A stretch of DNA of 44,264 bases from Reyranella sp. (lineage in GTDB: Bacteria > Pseudomonadota > Alphaproteobacteria > Reyranellales > Reyranellaceae). The translations under genes were made by a program, and so were the position numbers. The notes under the pieces were generated by a model, which worked only from the letters and a program-made list of their open reading frames with translations, ran no database searches and had not been told where the DNA came from. Below are positions 1 to 7,928 of the stretch, piece by piece; position 1 is the first letter of the stretch; every line of letters starts with the position of its first letter. The stretch lies in contig JAUXWB010000425.1 of NCBI GenBank assembly GCA_030684475.1, positions 1 to 44,264 on the forward strand, given 5' to 3'.

Positions 1-304
1 CGTGCTGGCCGAACTCCGGCCACAGCTCGATCACCGGCGCGTCGAGGTCGAGCTGGCCGCGGCTGGAGAGGATATGGGCGCAGAGCGCCGTCGCGCCCTT
101 GGTGCAGGAGAACACGATGCTCACCGTGTCCTGCTTCCAGGGCGTGCCGGTCTTGGGGTCGGCGACGCCGCCCCACAGGTCGACCACGGTCTCGCCGCCC
201 ACCGTCAGGCAGACCGAGGCGCCGATCTCATCGTTGGCGTCGAAATTCTTCTTGAAGGCCTCGGCGACGCGTTCGAAGCCCGGCTTGCACGTGCCCTCAA
301 CCAT
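1..304 (-). CDS. Serine hydrolase, beta-lactamase class C/EstB-like (partial, N-terminal part)
   Basis: About the first 101 residues of a serine hydrolase; the rest lies beyond the left edge. An S-x-x-K motif (Ser66-Cys-Thr-Lys69) follows a hydrophobic stretch, and is followed by a segment with a hydrophobic/Asp pattern (QLDLDAPV) and a WPEFG segment. This is the arrangement of class C beta-lactamase-fold esterases (EstB, beta-lactamase family Pfam), in which the Ser is the nucleophile and the Lys the general base. Such proteins more often hydrolyse esters than beta-lactams. There is no signal peptide, which favours a cytoplasmic esterase. The ATG overlaps the stop of the upstream carboxylesterase gene by 8 bases, so the two are translationally coupled. 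Substrate unknown. Confidence 0.8.
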   Translation of the reverse strand, partial: MVEGTCKPGFERVAEAFKKNFDANDEIGASVCLTVGGETVVDLWGGVADPKTGTPWKQDTVSIVFSCTKGATALCAHILSSRGQLDLDAPVIELWPEFGQH

Positions 305-983
305 TATTCGGGACCGGCAGCTTAAAAACCTCGAGCAGGAAGCGCGCGGCGTGGCCGAGCGCGGTCTGGTCGATGCCGTGGCCGACGCCCTCGGCGATGT
401 GGACGGCCACGGCGACGTCGTTCTGCTGCAGCGTCTCGGCGGCGCGTTCGGTCAGCGCGTGCGGCAGCATCTCGTCGCTGTCGCCATGCGCCAGCAGGAT
501 CGGCGGCCGCGACTTGATCTCGTCCTTCAGCACCTCCGGCCCCGCCAGCATGCCGGAGAAGCCGACGATGCCGGCCAGCGGCTTGGCGCGACGCAGGCCG
601 ACCTGCAGCGCCATCATGGTGCCCTGGCTGAAGCCGACCAGCGCGGTCCTGGATTCGTCCAGCCCGTAAAGGGCCATGGTCTCATCGAGGAAGGCGTCGA
701 CCAGGGGTGCCGCGCCGCGCACGCCGGCCAGGGTCAGCGCCGGGTCGAGACGGGAGATACCGAACCACTGGTAGCCGGAGGGATTGCCCTCGCAGGGGGT
801 GGGCGCGTTGGGCGCGTGGAACACCACGTCGGGCATCAGCGGCGCCAGCACCGGCGCGAGGCCAATCAGGTCGTTGCCGTCGGCGCCGTAGCCGTGCAGC
901 AGGATCACGAGATGGCCGGGCTTGCCGTCGCCCTGCGGGCCGTAAGTGGGGCCTTCGAGCTTGGTCGTCGCGGGCTTGGTCAT
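297..983 (-). CDS. Alpha/beta-hydrolase, carboxylesterase/phospholipase family
   Basis: 228-residue alpha/beta hydrolase of the carboxylesterase/lysophospholipase (Abhydrolase_2) family, YpfH/EstB-like. Visible elements are the oxyanion-hole stretch LLHGYGADGND (about 28-38), the nucleophile elbow G-F-S119-Q-G, the acid in H-G-D-S-D170, and His202 in VGHGI. It is expected to hydrolyse short-chain esters in the cytoplasm; the natural substrate cannot be read from sequence. The ATG at 983 overlaps the stop of the glycosylase gene upstream (ATGA), and its own stop overlaps the start of the next hydrolase. An in-frame reading extends further upstream, but it lies inside the glycosylase gene and is not protein-like, so the ATG at 983 was chosen. 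Confidence 0.88.
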   Translation of the reverse strand: MTKPATTKLEGPTYGPQGDGKPGHLVILLHGYGADGNDLIGLAPVLAPLMPDVVFHAPNAPTPCEGNPSGYQWFGISRLDPALTLAGVRGAAPLVDAFLDETMALYGLDESRTALVGFSQGTMMALQVGLRRAKPLAGIVGFSGMLAGPEVLKDEIKSRPPILLAHGDSDEMLPHALTERAAETLQQNDVAVAVHIAEGVGHGIDQTALGHAARFLLEVFKLPVPNNG

Positions 984-1657
984 TTGGCCGTCTTCCCCAC
1001 CTTGATATCTTCCTTGAGAGGCTTGGGACCCCAGTCCGGCATGCTGCGGCGATAATGCCAGAGCAGCAGCGCGGCGGCACTGCGCCATGGCCGCCATGCC
1101 TCGGCGATTTTGAGAAGCCGCTTTGCGTCGGGCCGCTTGCGCAGCCGTTTGAGGTGCTGCGCCGCCACGACCAGCCCGAGGTCGAGCCCCGGCATGATGT
1201 CGGGCCGGCCGTGCGCGAACATGAGATAGATCTCGGCGGTCCACGGGCCGATGCCCTTGGCCTGGGTCAGCATGGCGATCGCCGCCGTGTCATCGAGATC
1301 GTCGAGGGCGGAAAAATCGATGCGACCCTCGACGACGTCGGTGGCGAGGCTGCGCCCGTAGCGCACCTTGGCGCCCGAGAGGCCGACGGCGCGAAGCTGC
1401 TCGTCGTTCTGGGTGAGGAACTCCGCCGGCTCCATCGACGGCACCGCAGCCTCGAGCCGGAGCCAGATGCTGCGCGCGGCGTGAACCGAGACCTGCTGGC
1501 CCACGATCGAGCGCATCAGCCCGCCGAAGCCCGTCGGCATCTCGCGCCGCACGGGATGTCCCACCTGCTTCAGCACGCGCGCGAAATCCGCATCGACTCG
1601 CGCGAGATGGCGCATCGCTTTTTTCAGGTTGGCGTCGTCGAGGACGATCTTGCTCAC
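980..1657 (-). CDS. DNA-3-methyladenine glycosylase, AlkA/HhH-GPD family
   Basis: 225-residue base-excision repair glycosylase of the HhH-GPD superfamily. The helix-hairpin-helix lies at about 130-148 (AKGIGPWTAEIY), followed at a normal distance by the catalytic aspartate, Asp159 in IMPGLDLGL. The C-terminal WRPWRSAAALLLWH stretch is typical of AlkA-like enzymes. The protein lacks the N-terminal AlkA domain and the Ada fusion seen in some relatives, so it is the short AlkA-type form. Expected role: flipping out and excising alkylated purines in DNA. First gene of a coupled minus-strand trio; only 42 bases separate it from the divergent gluQ, so both promoters must lie within or partly inside the genes. 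Confidence 0.88.
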   Translation of the reverse strand: MSKIVLDDANLKKAMRHLARVDADFARVLKQVGHPVRREMPTGFGGLMRSIVGQQVSVHAARSIWLRLEAAVPSMEPAEFLTQNDEQLRAVGLSGAKVRYGRSLATDVVEGRIDFSALDDLDDTAAIAMLTQAKGIGPWTAEIYLMFAHGRPDIMPGLDLGLVVAAQHLKRLRKRPDAKRLLKIAEAWRPWRSAAALLLWHYRRSMPDWGPKPLKEDIKVGKTAK

Positions 1658-1699
1658 GCGTCCGGCATAGCACGCCGTGCGAGGCCGCTGTAACGTCGG

Positions 1700-2605
1700 A
1701 TGATGTCCTCTGCCATGCCCTCAGTCGTTACGCGTTTTGCCCCCAGCCCGACCGGACTGCTTCATCTCGGCAGCGCCTATTCGGCGCTGGTCGCCTGGGA
1801 TCGGGCGCGCGAGGCCGGCGGCAGGTTCCTGGTGCGCATTGAGGACACCGACATCCGCCGCTGCCGGCGCGAGTACGAAACCGCGATCCTGCAGGACCTC
1901 AAGTGGCTCGGCCTTGACTGGGACGGTGAGGTGCGTCGCCAATCCGATCATTTCTCTGATTACGGCCACGAACTCGACCGGTTGGGTCGGCGCGACCTGG
2001 TCTATCCCTGCTTCTGCAGCCGCGCCGAGATCACGCGCGAGATAACAGCTTCCGCCAGCGCGCCCCACGGCTCATCCCAAGGGCGGGCCATGGGACCTGA
2101 TGGTCCCCTCTATCCCGGCACCTGTCGGCATCTCACGCCGGCAGAACGCAAACGCCGCATCGCAGCCGGCCGCGAGTTCTGCATGCGGGTCGATTCGGCG
2201 CGCGCGGCGGCCGCCGCGGGACCTTATGACTTCGTCGACGAGGGCCGCGGTCGCATCGCGGGCCAGCCGCTGCTGATGGGCGACTTCGTGATCGCCCGCA
2301 AGGACACGCCGACCAGCTATCACCTCGCGGTCACGGTCGACGATCACCTGCAGGGCGTCACCCTGGTGACGCGCGGTGAGGACATCCTGCCCTCCACCCA
2401 TGTCCACGTCCTGCTGCAGCGCCTGCTGGGCTATGCGACGCCGCTCTATGCCCATCACGGCCTCATCATGGACGCCGGCGGCCGGCGTCTGGCCAAGCGC
2501 GACCAGGCCACCGGCATCCGCTCGCTGCGCGAAAGCGGCAAGACGCCGGCGGACGTCTTCAAACTCATCAGGGCAGGGCTGGAGCCCGGTGGTCCGAAGG
2601 CCTAA
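1700..2605 (+). CDS. gluQ: Glutamyl-Q tRNA(Asp) synthetase
   Basis: 301 residues, matching the truncated glutamyl-tRNA synthetase paralogue that attaches glutamate to queuosine at the wobble position of tRNA(Asp). The catalytic domain starts with RFAPSPTGLLHLGSA, where HLGS (22-25) is the HIGH signature. Zinc-binding residues typical of GluQ are visible: C104-F-C106, then Y138-x3-C142. The KMSKS-like element is LAKRDQ near the C-terminus, and the anticodon-binding domain is absent as expected. ATGs at 1700, 1703 and 1715 are all in frame; 1715 (MPSVVTRF) leaves the most family-like N-terminus but has no better ribosome site. It heads a plus-strand run into the Rieske gene 9 bases downstream. 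Confidence 0.93.
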   Translation: MMSSAMPSVVTRFAPSPTGLLHLGSAYSALVAWDRAREAGGRFLVRIEDTDIRRCRREYETAILQDLKWLGLDWDGEVRRQSDHFSDYGHELDRLGRRDLVYPCFCSRAEITREITASASAPHGSSQGRAMGPDGPLYPGTCRHLTPAERKRRIAAGREFCMRVDSARAAAAAGPYDFVDEGRGRIAGQPLLMGDFVIARKDTPTSYHLAVTVDDHLQGVTLVTRGEDILPSTHVHVLLQRLLGYATPLYAHHGLIMDAGGRRLAKRDQATGIRSLRESGKTPADVFKLIRAGLEPGGPKA

Positions 2606-2614
2606 CATTCCGCC

Positions 2615-3775
2615 ATGGAACGCATCGAGGAACTCGCCGTGGGCGGCCGTTTGCTGAGCCACATCGACGGGCGCACCACCGATCTGGCCGACGGGTTGTT
2701 CCGCAACCGCGTCGACGCTTATTCCAATCCGGCCCGCGCCGTGGCCGAGCGCAACACGCTGTTTCGCGATTTGCCGCTGTTCATGGGCTTGTCGTCGCGC
2801 CTCGCCAGGCCGGGCGACTATGTGACGGAAGACGTCGCCGGCATGCCGGTGCTGCTGACCCGCGGCACCGATGGCGCCGTAAAAGCCTTCGCCAACATTT
2901 GTCGCCATCGCGGCGCGCCGGTGGCCCAAGGTTGCGGCAACGCGCGGGCCTTCGTCTGCCCCTATCACGGCTGGACCTACGATCTCGCGGGCCGCCTGCT
3001 CGGTACCACCGACAAGGTGGGCTTCGCCGGCCTCGATCTCGGCACCCATGGCCTGGTGCGGCTGCCGGCGGCGGAGAAGCACGGCATGCTGTTCGTGCGG
3101 CCGAAGCCGATGCAGCCGGGCGAGAGTGCCGAGGTCGACGTCGACGGAAATCTCGGCGCGATCGCGCCGGACCTCGCCGCGCTCAAGCTGGAAACCTATC
3201 CGATGTTCTCGATCGATGTCGTGAAGCCGCGCATCAACTGGAAGTTCGCGATCGACACCTTCCTGGAAGTCTATCACGTCCCGCATCTGCACCGGAAAAC
3301 CATCGGGCCGTACTTCATCGGCAATGTCGGCACCTTTGACAGCGCCGGCCTGCACGGCCGCATGTGCGTGGCGCGGACCTCGATCGAGGCGGTGCGCGGC
3401 CTGCCTGAAGCCGAGCGCCACTCCCGACCGCATGTCATCACGATCTACCAGCTCTTCCCCAACACCATCGTGATCTGGCAGGTCGACCACATCGAGATCT
3501 GGCGCGCCTTCCCTGGCCGCGACGATCCCAGCCATTGCGAGGTCGAGATGACGATCTACCGGCCCGCGGAAACCGACAAGCCGGATGCGTACTGGGAGAA
3601 GAACCGTGACATCGCCATCCGTACGGTGATGGAGGAGGATTTCCCGCTGGGCGAGCGCATGCAGATCGGCTTCGAGTCGGGCGTCACCGAAGAGGTGATC
3701 TACGGCCGCAACGAGCCGTCGCTGGTCCATTTCCACAGCTCGATCCGCGCCGCCCTCGGCGCTGCGGCGGCGTAA
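2615..3775 (+). CDS. Rieske non-heme iron oxygenase, alpha subunit
   Basis: 386 residues. The N-terminal Rieske [2Fe-2S] domain carries C96-x-H98 (ICRHRG) and C115-x2-H118 (CPYHGW). The C-terminal catalytic domain carries the mononuclear iron motif E218-x2-H221-x4-H226 (LEVYHVPHLH), and an Asp near EEDF late in the protein is the likely third ligand. The position bridging Rieske cluster and iron is Glu instead of the usual Asp, as is known for carnitine oxygenase CntA. The enzyme should hydroxylate or demethylate a small organic substrate using electrons from a separate reductase; none is encoded nearby. It is followed by a broken SDR, a MetE-like protein and a GST in the same direction, which suggests a catabolic operon. 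Substrate not assignable. Confidence 0.9.
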   Translation: MERIEELAVGGRLLSHIDGRTTDLADGLFRNRVDAYSNPARAVAERNTLFRDLPLFMGLSSRLARPGDYVTEDVAGMPVLLTRGTDGAVKAFANICRHRGAPVAQGCGNARAFVCPYHGWTYDLAGRLLGTTDKVGFAGLDLGTHGLVRLPAAEKHGMLFVRPKPMQPGESAEVDVDGNLGAIAPDLAALKLETYPMFSIDVVKPRINWKFAIDTFLEVYHVPHLHRKTIGPYFIGNVGTFDSAGLHGRMCVARTSIEAVRGLPEAERHSRPHVITIYQLFPNTIVIWQVDHIEIWRAFPGRDDPSHCEVEMTIYRPAETDKPDAYWEKNRDIAIRTVMEEDFPLGERMQIGFESGVTEEVIYGRNEPSLVHFHSSIRAALGAAAA

Positions 3776-3785
3776 GGACCGGCGC

Positions 3786-4177
3786 GTGACCACGGCCGAG
3801 CGGCTGCCCGACTTCCCGACGGGCGGCGGCGCGGTGGTGATCGGCGGCTCGGACGGCATCGGCCGCGCCATCGCCGTGCAACTCGCCGAACGCGGCTGCG
3901 ATGTGGCGCTGAGCTACTTCAAGGGCAGCGCACGGGCCGCTTCGGCGTCCGCGCCAACGCCGTCGGTGTCGGCGTCATCACCGATGGGCTCTATCACGCG
4001 CTGGTGGAGAGCGGCGACTTCGACCAGCGCTTCCTCGATGCCTCGCGTCAGTTCATGGCACTCAAGCGCCTCGGCACGGCGGAAGAGGTCGCCGAGGGCG
4101 TGGTATTCCTGGCCTCGTCGTGCGCCCGCTGGATCAGCGGCCAGACGTTGATGGTCGACGGAGGATACGCCTTATGA
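3786..4177 (+). pseudogene. Short-chain dehydrogenase/reductase, internally deleted and frameshifted
   Basis: A GTG start 10 bases after the Rieske stop opens a reading with the SDR cofactor motif (GGSDGIGRAIA) and the first beta-alpha-beta unit up to about 3925. Another frame then carries an SDR C-terminus (GRFGVRANAVGVG, later FLASSCARWISGQ and LMVDGGYAL) ending at the TGA at 4175-4177. The two halves are out of frame (frame of 3786 against frame of 4175). About 120 residues, including the catalytic Ser and Tyr-x3-Lys, are missing. The whole is 392 bases against about 750 for an intact SDR. The stop overlaps the ATG of the MetE-like gene, so original operon order is kept. Read as a deletion pseudogene; an assembly error cannot be excluded. 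Confidence 0.85.
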
Positions 4178-5274
4178 AACGCACCAAGCCGCCCTTCCGT
4201 GCTGACCAGGTCGGCAGCCTGTTGCGCAGCGCGCCCGTCAAGGAGGCGCGGACCAGGCGTGCCACCGGCGAGCTGACGTCGGCGCAACTGAAGGCGGTCG
4301 AGGACGCCGAGATCACCAAGCTCGTGGCGAAGCAGGAGGAGATCGGCCTGCAGAGCGTGACCGACGGCGAATTCCGCCGCTCGTGGTGGCATTACGATTT
4401 CCTGGCCGGCCTCGACGGCGTCGAGCTGGTGAGCGTGGCCCAGGGCTTGCAGTTCAAGGGCACTGAGACCAAGGCCGAGGGGCTGCATGTCCACGGCAAG
4501 ATCGACTTCACCAACCACCCGATGATCGAGCACTTCAAGTTCCTGAAGTCGGTGGCGAAAGCCACGCCCAAGATGACGATCCCGTCGCCGACGGCGTTGC
4601 ACTATCGCGGCGGCCGGCAGGCGATTGAGAAATCCGCCTATCCCGAGATGGAGCCGTTCTTCGAGGATCTCGGGAAGGCCTATGCCAAGGCGGTCTGCGC
4701 CTTCGGCGAGGCGGGCTGCACCTACCTGCAGCTCGACGAGGTGTTCGTGGCCTATCTCTGCGATCCCGTGCAACGCGACTACCTGCGCGGTCGTGGCGAC
4801 GATCGCGACAGGCTCCTGCACGTCTACGCCGACCTGGTGAACGCGGCCGCCTCCGGCCGCACACCCGGCATGACCATCTCGATGCATCTCTGTCGCGGCA
4901 ATTTCCGTTCGACTTGGATGGCGCAGGGCGGCTATGAGCCGGTGGCCGAGATCCTGTTCAACAAGATGGGCGTCGACGCCTATTTCATGGAGTACGACAG
5001 CGAGCGCGCCGGCGGCTTCGAGCCGCTGCGACTCCTGCCCAAGAACAAGCATGCCGTGCTCGGCATCATGACCTCGAAGACCGGCGCGCTCGAGAGCAAG
5101 GACCAGCTCAAGCGCCGCCTCGACGAGGCTTCGAAGTTCACCGATCTCGACCGGCTCTGCGTCTCACCGCAATGCGGTTTCGCCAGCACCGAGGAGGGTA
5201 ACCTGCTGGCCGAGGAGGAGCAGTGGGCCAAGCTCGCGCGCTGCGTCGAGGTGGCCAAAGAAGTGTGGGGTTGA
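4174..5274 (+). CDS. MetE C-terminal-domain-like methyltransferase (COG0620, YxjG/YxjH type)
   Basis: 366 residues corresponding to the catalytic half of cobalamin-independent methionine synthase, without the MetE N-terminal half. The zinc site is complete: H238-L-C240 (MHLCRGN), E273 (FMEYD) and C334 (SPQCGF). N-terminal RADQVGSLLRS and SVTDGEFRRSWWHYDF are hallmarks of the stand-alone YxjG/YxjH-like group. The zinc normally activates a thiol as methyl acceptor (homocysteine); the methyl donor of these short proteins is uncertain. Because it sits directly downstream of a Rieske oxygenase and SDR, a role in handling methyl or sulfur groups from a degraded compound is possible but inferred. 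The ATG overlaps the pseudogene stop; the GST start follows 2 bases after its own stop. Confidence 0.85.
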   Translation: MKRTKPPFRADQVGSLLRSAPVKEARTRRATGELTSAQLKAVEDAEITKLVAKQEEIGLQSVTDGEFRRSWWHYDFLAGLDGVELVSVAQGLQFKGTETKAEGLHVHGKIDFTNHPMIEHFKFLKSVAKATPKMTIPSPTALHYRGGRQAIEKSAYPEMEPFFEDLGKAYAKAVCAFGEAGCTYLQLDEVFVAYLCDPVQRDYLRGRGDDRDRLLHVYADLVNAAASGRTPGMTISMHLCRGNFRSTWMAQGGYEPVAEILFNKMGVDAYFMEYDSERAGGFEPLRLLPKNKHAVLGIMTSKTGALESKDQLKRRLDEASKFTDLDRLCVSPQCGFASTEEGNLLAEEEQWAKLARCVEVAKEVWG

Positions 5275-5276
5275 GC

Positions 5277-5900
5277 GTGGCCCTGCCCATCCTCTACGGC
5301 AATCGCGAATCCGGCCACTCCTACAAGGTGCGTCAGACCCTCGTCCTGCTTGGCATGGCGCACGAGTATCACTACGTCGATCTCCTGCCGCCGCGCGCCG
5401 AACGCCGTGCCGATTTCGTGGCCGTGAGTCCCTACGGCGAGGTGCCCATCTTTATCGACGAAGATGGCGTGCTGGCGCAGTCCAATGCCATATTGCTGCA
5501 TCTTGTCCGAAAGAGCGGCCGGCTCGGCGGTGGCGCCGATCTCGACCGAACCATGCAATGGCTTTTCTGGGAAGCCAATCGCATCGGATTCTCGCTGGCC
5601 AATCTTCGCTTTGCCCTGCGCTTTGCCAAGGAGGACCCTGCCGTCGTCGCCATGCTGCGGCGGAGGACCGAGGCCGACCTCGACCGGCTGGCGCAGGAGT
5701 TCGATCGCCGGCCTTATCTGCTGGGCGACGCGCCGGGCGTCGCGGACATTTCCTGCGCCGGCTATCTCTTCTTCGCCGACCAGGCGGAGGTCGATCTCGG
5801 CCGCTGGCCGTCGGTAGGCGGTTGGCTCGATCGCCTGGCCGCCACGCCGGGATGGGCGCATCCCTACGACCTGATGGATCGCAAGTCGGCGACATCCTAG
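5277..5900 (+). CDS. Glutathione S-transferase family protein
   Basis: 207 residues with the GST plan. The thioredoxin-like N-terminal domain has the cis-Pro loop GEVPIF (54-59) and a Q-S-N-A motif at the usual E/D-S-x-A glutathione-binding place. An all-helical C-terminal domain follows, with the N-capping-box-like stretch PGVADISCAGYLF. It should bind glutathione in the cytoplasm; reaction unknown. Start chosen at GTG 5277, 2 bases after the preceding stop; a TTG at 5271 is an alternative. Close spacing to the MetE-like gene implies co-transcription and perhaps coupling. A homologous role in detoxifying or isomerising a product of the Rieske oxygenase would fit, but that is inference. Confidence 0.85.
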   Translation: MALPILYGNRESGHSYKVRQTLVLLGMAHEYHYVDLLPPRAERRADFVAVSPYGEVPIFIDEDGVLAQSNAILLHLVRKSGRLGGGADLDRTMQWLFWEANRIGFSLANLRFALRFAKEDPAVVAMLRRRTEADLDRLAQEFDRRPYLLGDAPGVADISCAGYLFFADQAEVDLGRWPSVGGWLDRLAATPGWAHPYDLMDRKSATS

Positions 5901-5996
5901 GCGCGGGATTGGCGATATTCGAATCGTGCCGCCCTGTAACACCGAGCAATGAATTGTCATTTCACTTCCCAGAGGTGAGCCGGCAAGCATTGCGCG

Positions 5997-7154
5997 ATGG
6001 CAACGACAGTCGTTCTTTTCGCCGTCTTCGTCATGATGATGGGGAATGCAACGGTGCTGGCGACCGTGGGTTTGTTTGGCCGCAGCATCGGCCTGGCCGA
6101 ATTCGAGGTCGGCGCAATCATTTCTTCCTCTGCGCTTCTTTTCTTCCTCACCTCTTCGCGGTGGGGGCGATGGGCCGACGAATGGGGCAGGCGCCCCGTG
6201 ATCCTCACGGGCCTTGCCGGCGCTGCGGTATCGCTTCTGCTGTTCGCCGGACTGTTCACGCTGGAGAAGGGCGAGATCGGCGTGCCCGTCGCCTTTCTGG
6301 CACTTCTCGCCGCCCGCATGATCTACGGCGTGCTCTGCGGCGGTGTGCAGCCCGCCGCCATGGCCTGCATGGCGGATATCACGGCCCATAAGGACCGAAC
6401 GACGGCCGCCGCGATGGTCGGCGCAGCGATTGGTTTGGGAAGCATGGCCGGCCCTGCGCTTGCAGCTCTCGCCGTCGGAAGGGGCTTTGCCGTTCCCTTG
6501 TCGATCGTCGGCGCCCTGACCTTGTCGACGGCCATCGTCGTCTTCGTCGTTCTGCATGAGACGCCGCGCGCATCCTCGAAGACGGTCGCGAAGGCGGGTC
6601 GGCGTCTCGAGAGTGTCAGCCCCTACCTCCTGCTCGCCTTTGTAATCCACTTCGCCTTTGCCGCGTTGCAGGCGACGAATGCCTTCTACTTCCAGGACTT
6701 CCTCGAAATAGACGCGATGACTGCAGTTCAAAGCGCGAGCATCGCCAGCATCGTGTTTGCGTCATGCTCGGTCGCCGTCCAGGCTGGCGCCGTTCGGGCG
6801 CTCAAGTGGACGCCCGCCACGCTGCTGCCGGTTGGGCTGATCGTCTGTCTTCTGGCAAGCGTGGCCTGTCTTATGGCGCCTGGCTTCGGCTGGTTGCTGG
6901 CGGCGTTCGGCCTTCTGGGAGCTGGCTTCGCATGGGCACAGTCCGGCTTGGTTGCGGGCGCGTCTCTCTCGCAGAGCGGCGACAGGCAGGGGCAAGTTGC
7001 CGGCCAGTTGCAGGCGGCGATGGCTGGCGCCTGGATCGTCGGACCACTGGCCGGCGCCGCGCTCTACGAGCTTTCGATCAGGGGTCCCTTCGTTCTGGCG
7101 GCAAGTGCGATGGCGTTGGGGATCCTCGCGTTTGTCGCCGGGAAACGAACCTGA
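5997..7154 (+). CDS. MFS transporter (12-TM, drug/metabolite exporter-like)
   Basis: 385 residues with about twelve hydrophobic segments and a short hydrophilic loop in the middle. The loop between segments 2 and 3 has the MFS motif A (RWGRWADEWGRRPV), and segment 5 contains a GPALAAL stretch like the motif C of antiporters (GxxxGPxxGG). Together these favour a proton-coupled exporter of the DHA1 kind, in the inner membrane. No regulator of the usual TetR/MarR/LysR type is adjacent. The ATG at 5997 lacks a clear Shine-Dalgarno, so the start could be somewhat wrong, but the first membrane helix begins immediately after it. It runs tail to tail into the next gene with only 2 bases between the stops. 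Confidence 0.85.
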   Translation: MATTVVLFAVFVMMMGNATVLATVGLFGRSIGLAEFEVGAIISSSALLFFLTSSRWGRWADEWGRRPVILTGLAGAAVSLLLFAGLFTLEKGEIGVPVAFLALLAARMIYGVLCGGVQPAAMACMADITAHKDRTTAAAMVGAAIGLGSMAGPALAALAVGRGFAVPLSIVGALTLSTAIVVFVVLHETPRASSKTVAKAGRRLESVSPYLLLAFVIHFAFAALQATNAFYFQDFLEIDAMTAVQSASIASIVFASCSVAVQAGAVRALKWTPATLLPVGLIVCLLASVACLMAPGFGWLLAAFGLLGAGFAWAQSGLVAGASLSQSGDRQGQVAGQLQAAMAGAWIVGPLAGAALYELSIRGPFVLAASAMALGILAFVAGKRT

Positions 7155-7156
7155 AT

Positions 7157-7726
7157 CTACCGTCCTTCGAGCGCCTTGAGCACCCACACCTGCACGGTGT
7201 TCGATTCGAGGAACTCGCGGCCGATCTTGCGCTTGGCCGGGTCGCGGGCATCGCCGTCGATGATCGCGGTGAGGAGATCGCATCCGTAGGGAACGGCGAC
7301 GGCCTCGGCATAGCGCAGCGCGCCGTTGTGCCGCTTGTGCCGATAGGTGCGCACCCGGCCGAAGGCGTCGGTGACGCGGACGCGTTCGCCGGGGCCGACC
7401 GGCACGAACCGCGGATCGAGGAGGCGGACGCCGACCGCCTGCTCCAGCGCTTCGTCGGTGGTGATGCCCTCCGGGCAGTCGCCCTTTTGGCTGAGCTTTA
7501 GGTGGCCGAGCTTCAGCCACACATAGACGTCGTGGTCGTTGCCGCTGTAGGCCCGGCCTTGGGGCGCGCGGTCGGCCGGGAACGGCCAGGTGAACGGCCG
7601 CCAGCCAGCGGTGTCGGTGTGTCCCAGCGCCAGCTGCCGGTCGGCATACCAGCCGAGCCCCGCAAGCGCTGCGACCTGGACCGCGCCCAACACCAGATAG
7701 ATGAGCGTCTGCCGGCTGAGCTTCAT
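7157..7726 (-). CDS. Conserved-looking hypothetical protein with one N-terminal membrane anchor
   Basis: 189 residues, not recognised. Residues about 7-27 form one hydrophobic helix after a KLSR start, predicting an N-in anchor or uncleaved signal with the rest in the periplasm. The body holds two cysteines (GDCPEG and YGCDLL) that could form a disulfide. It also has a basic loop (RTYRHKRHNG) and a C-terminal alpha/beta-looking segment (REFLESNTVQVWVLKALEG). Start at ATG 7726 was preferred because a much longer upstream reading is not protein-like and overlaps the divergent yfdX region. No function is suggested by neighbours: an MFS gene converges on it and yfdX diverges from it. Confidence 0.7.
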   Translation of the reverse strand: MKLSRQTLIYLVLGAVQVAALAGLGWYADRQLALGHTDTAGWRPFTWPFPADRAPQGRAYSGNDHDVYVWLKLGHLKLSQKGDCPEGITTDEALEQAVGVRLLDPRFVPVGPGERVRVTDAFGRVRTYRHKRHNGALRYAEAVAVPYGCDLLTAIIDGDARDPAKRKIGREFLESNTVQVWVLKALEGR

Positions 7727-7928
7727 TCTGGTTCGGCAGTGCCGGGTGGGGGCGGGCTTTGCGGCATCGCATCTCCTCGATAGGCCAAGGAGCCTGACGC
7801 CGGATTGAAAATCGTCAATCCCGGAGAAAGGCCGGCGGAATGGCGTCCCTGCTATCCCTTCGACACGAGCCCGACGCACCCCTGCGGACCCTGCCGGGGC
7901 GGCCGGCTGCTCGATAAGGAGAATAGCC

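Noticed and set aside
2072-3871. 599-codon minus-strand frame opposite gluQ and the Rieske gene.
   Set aside because: Antisense to two conserved genes with catalytic motifs; the translation has no recognisable family.
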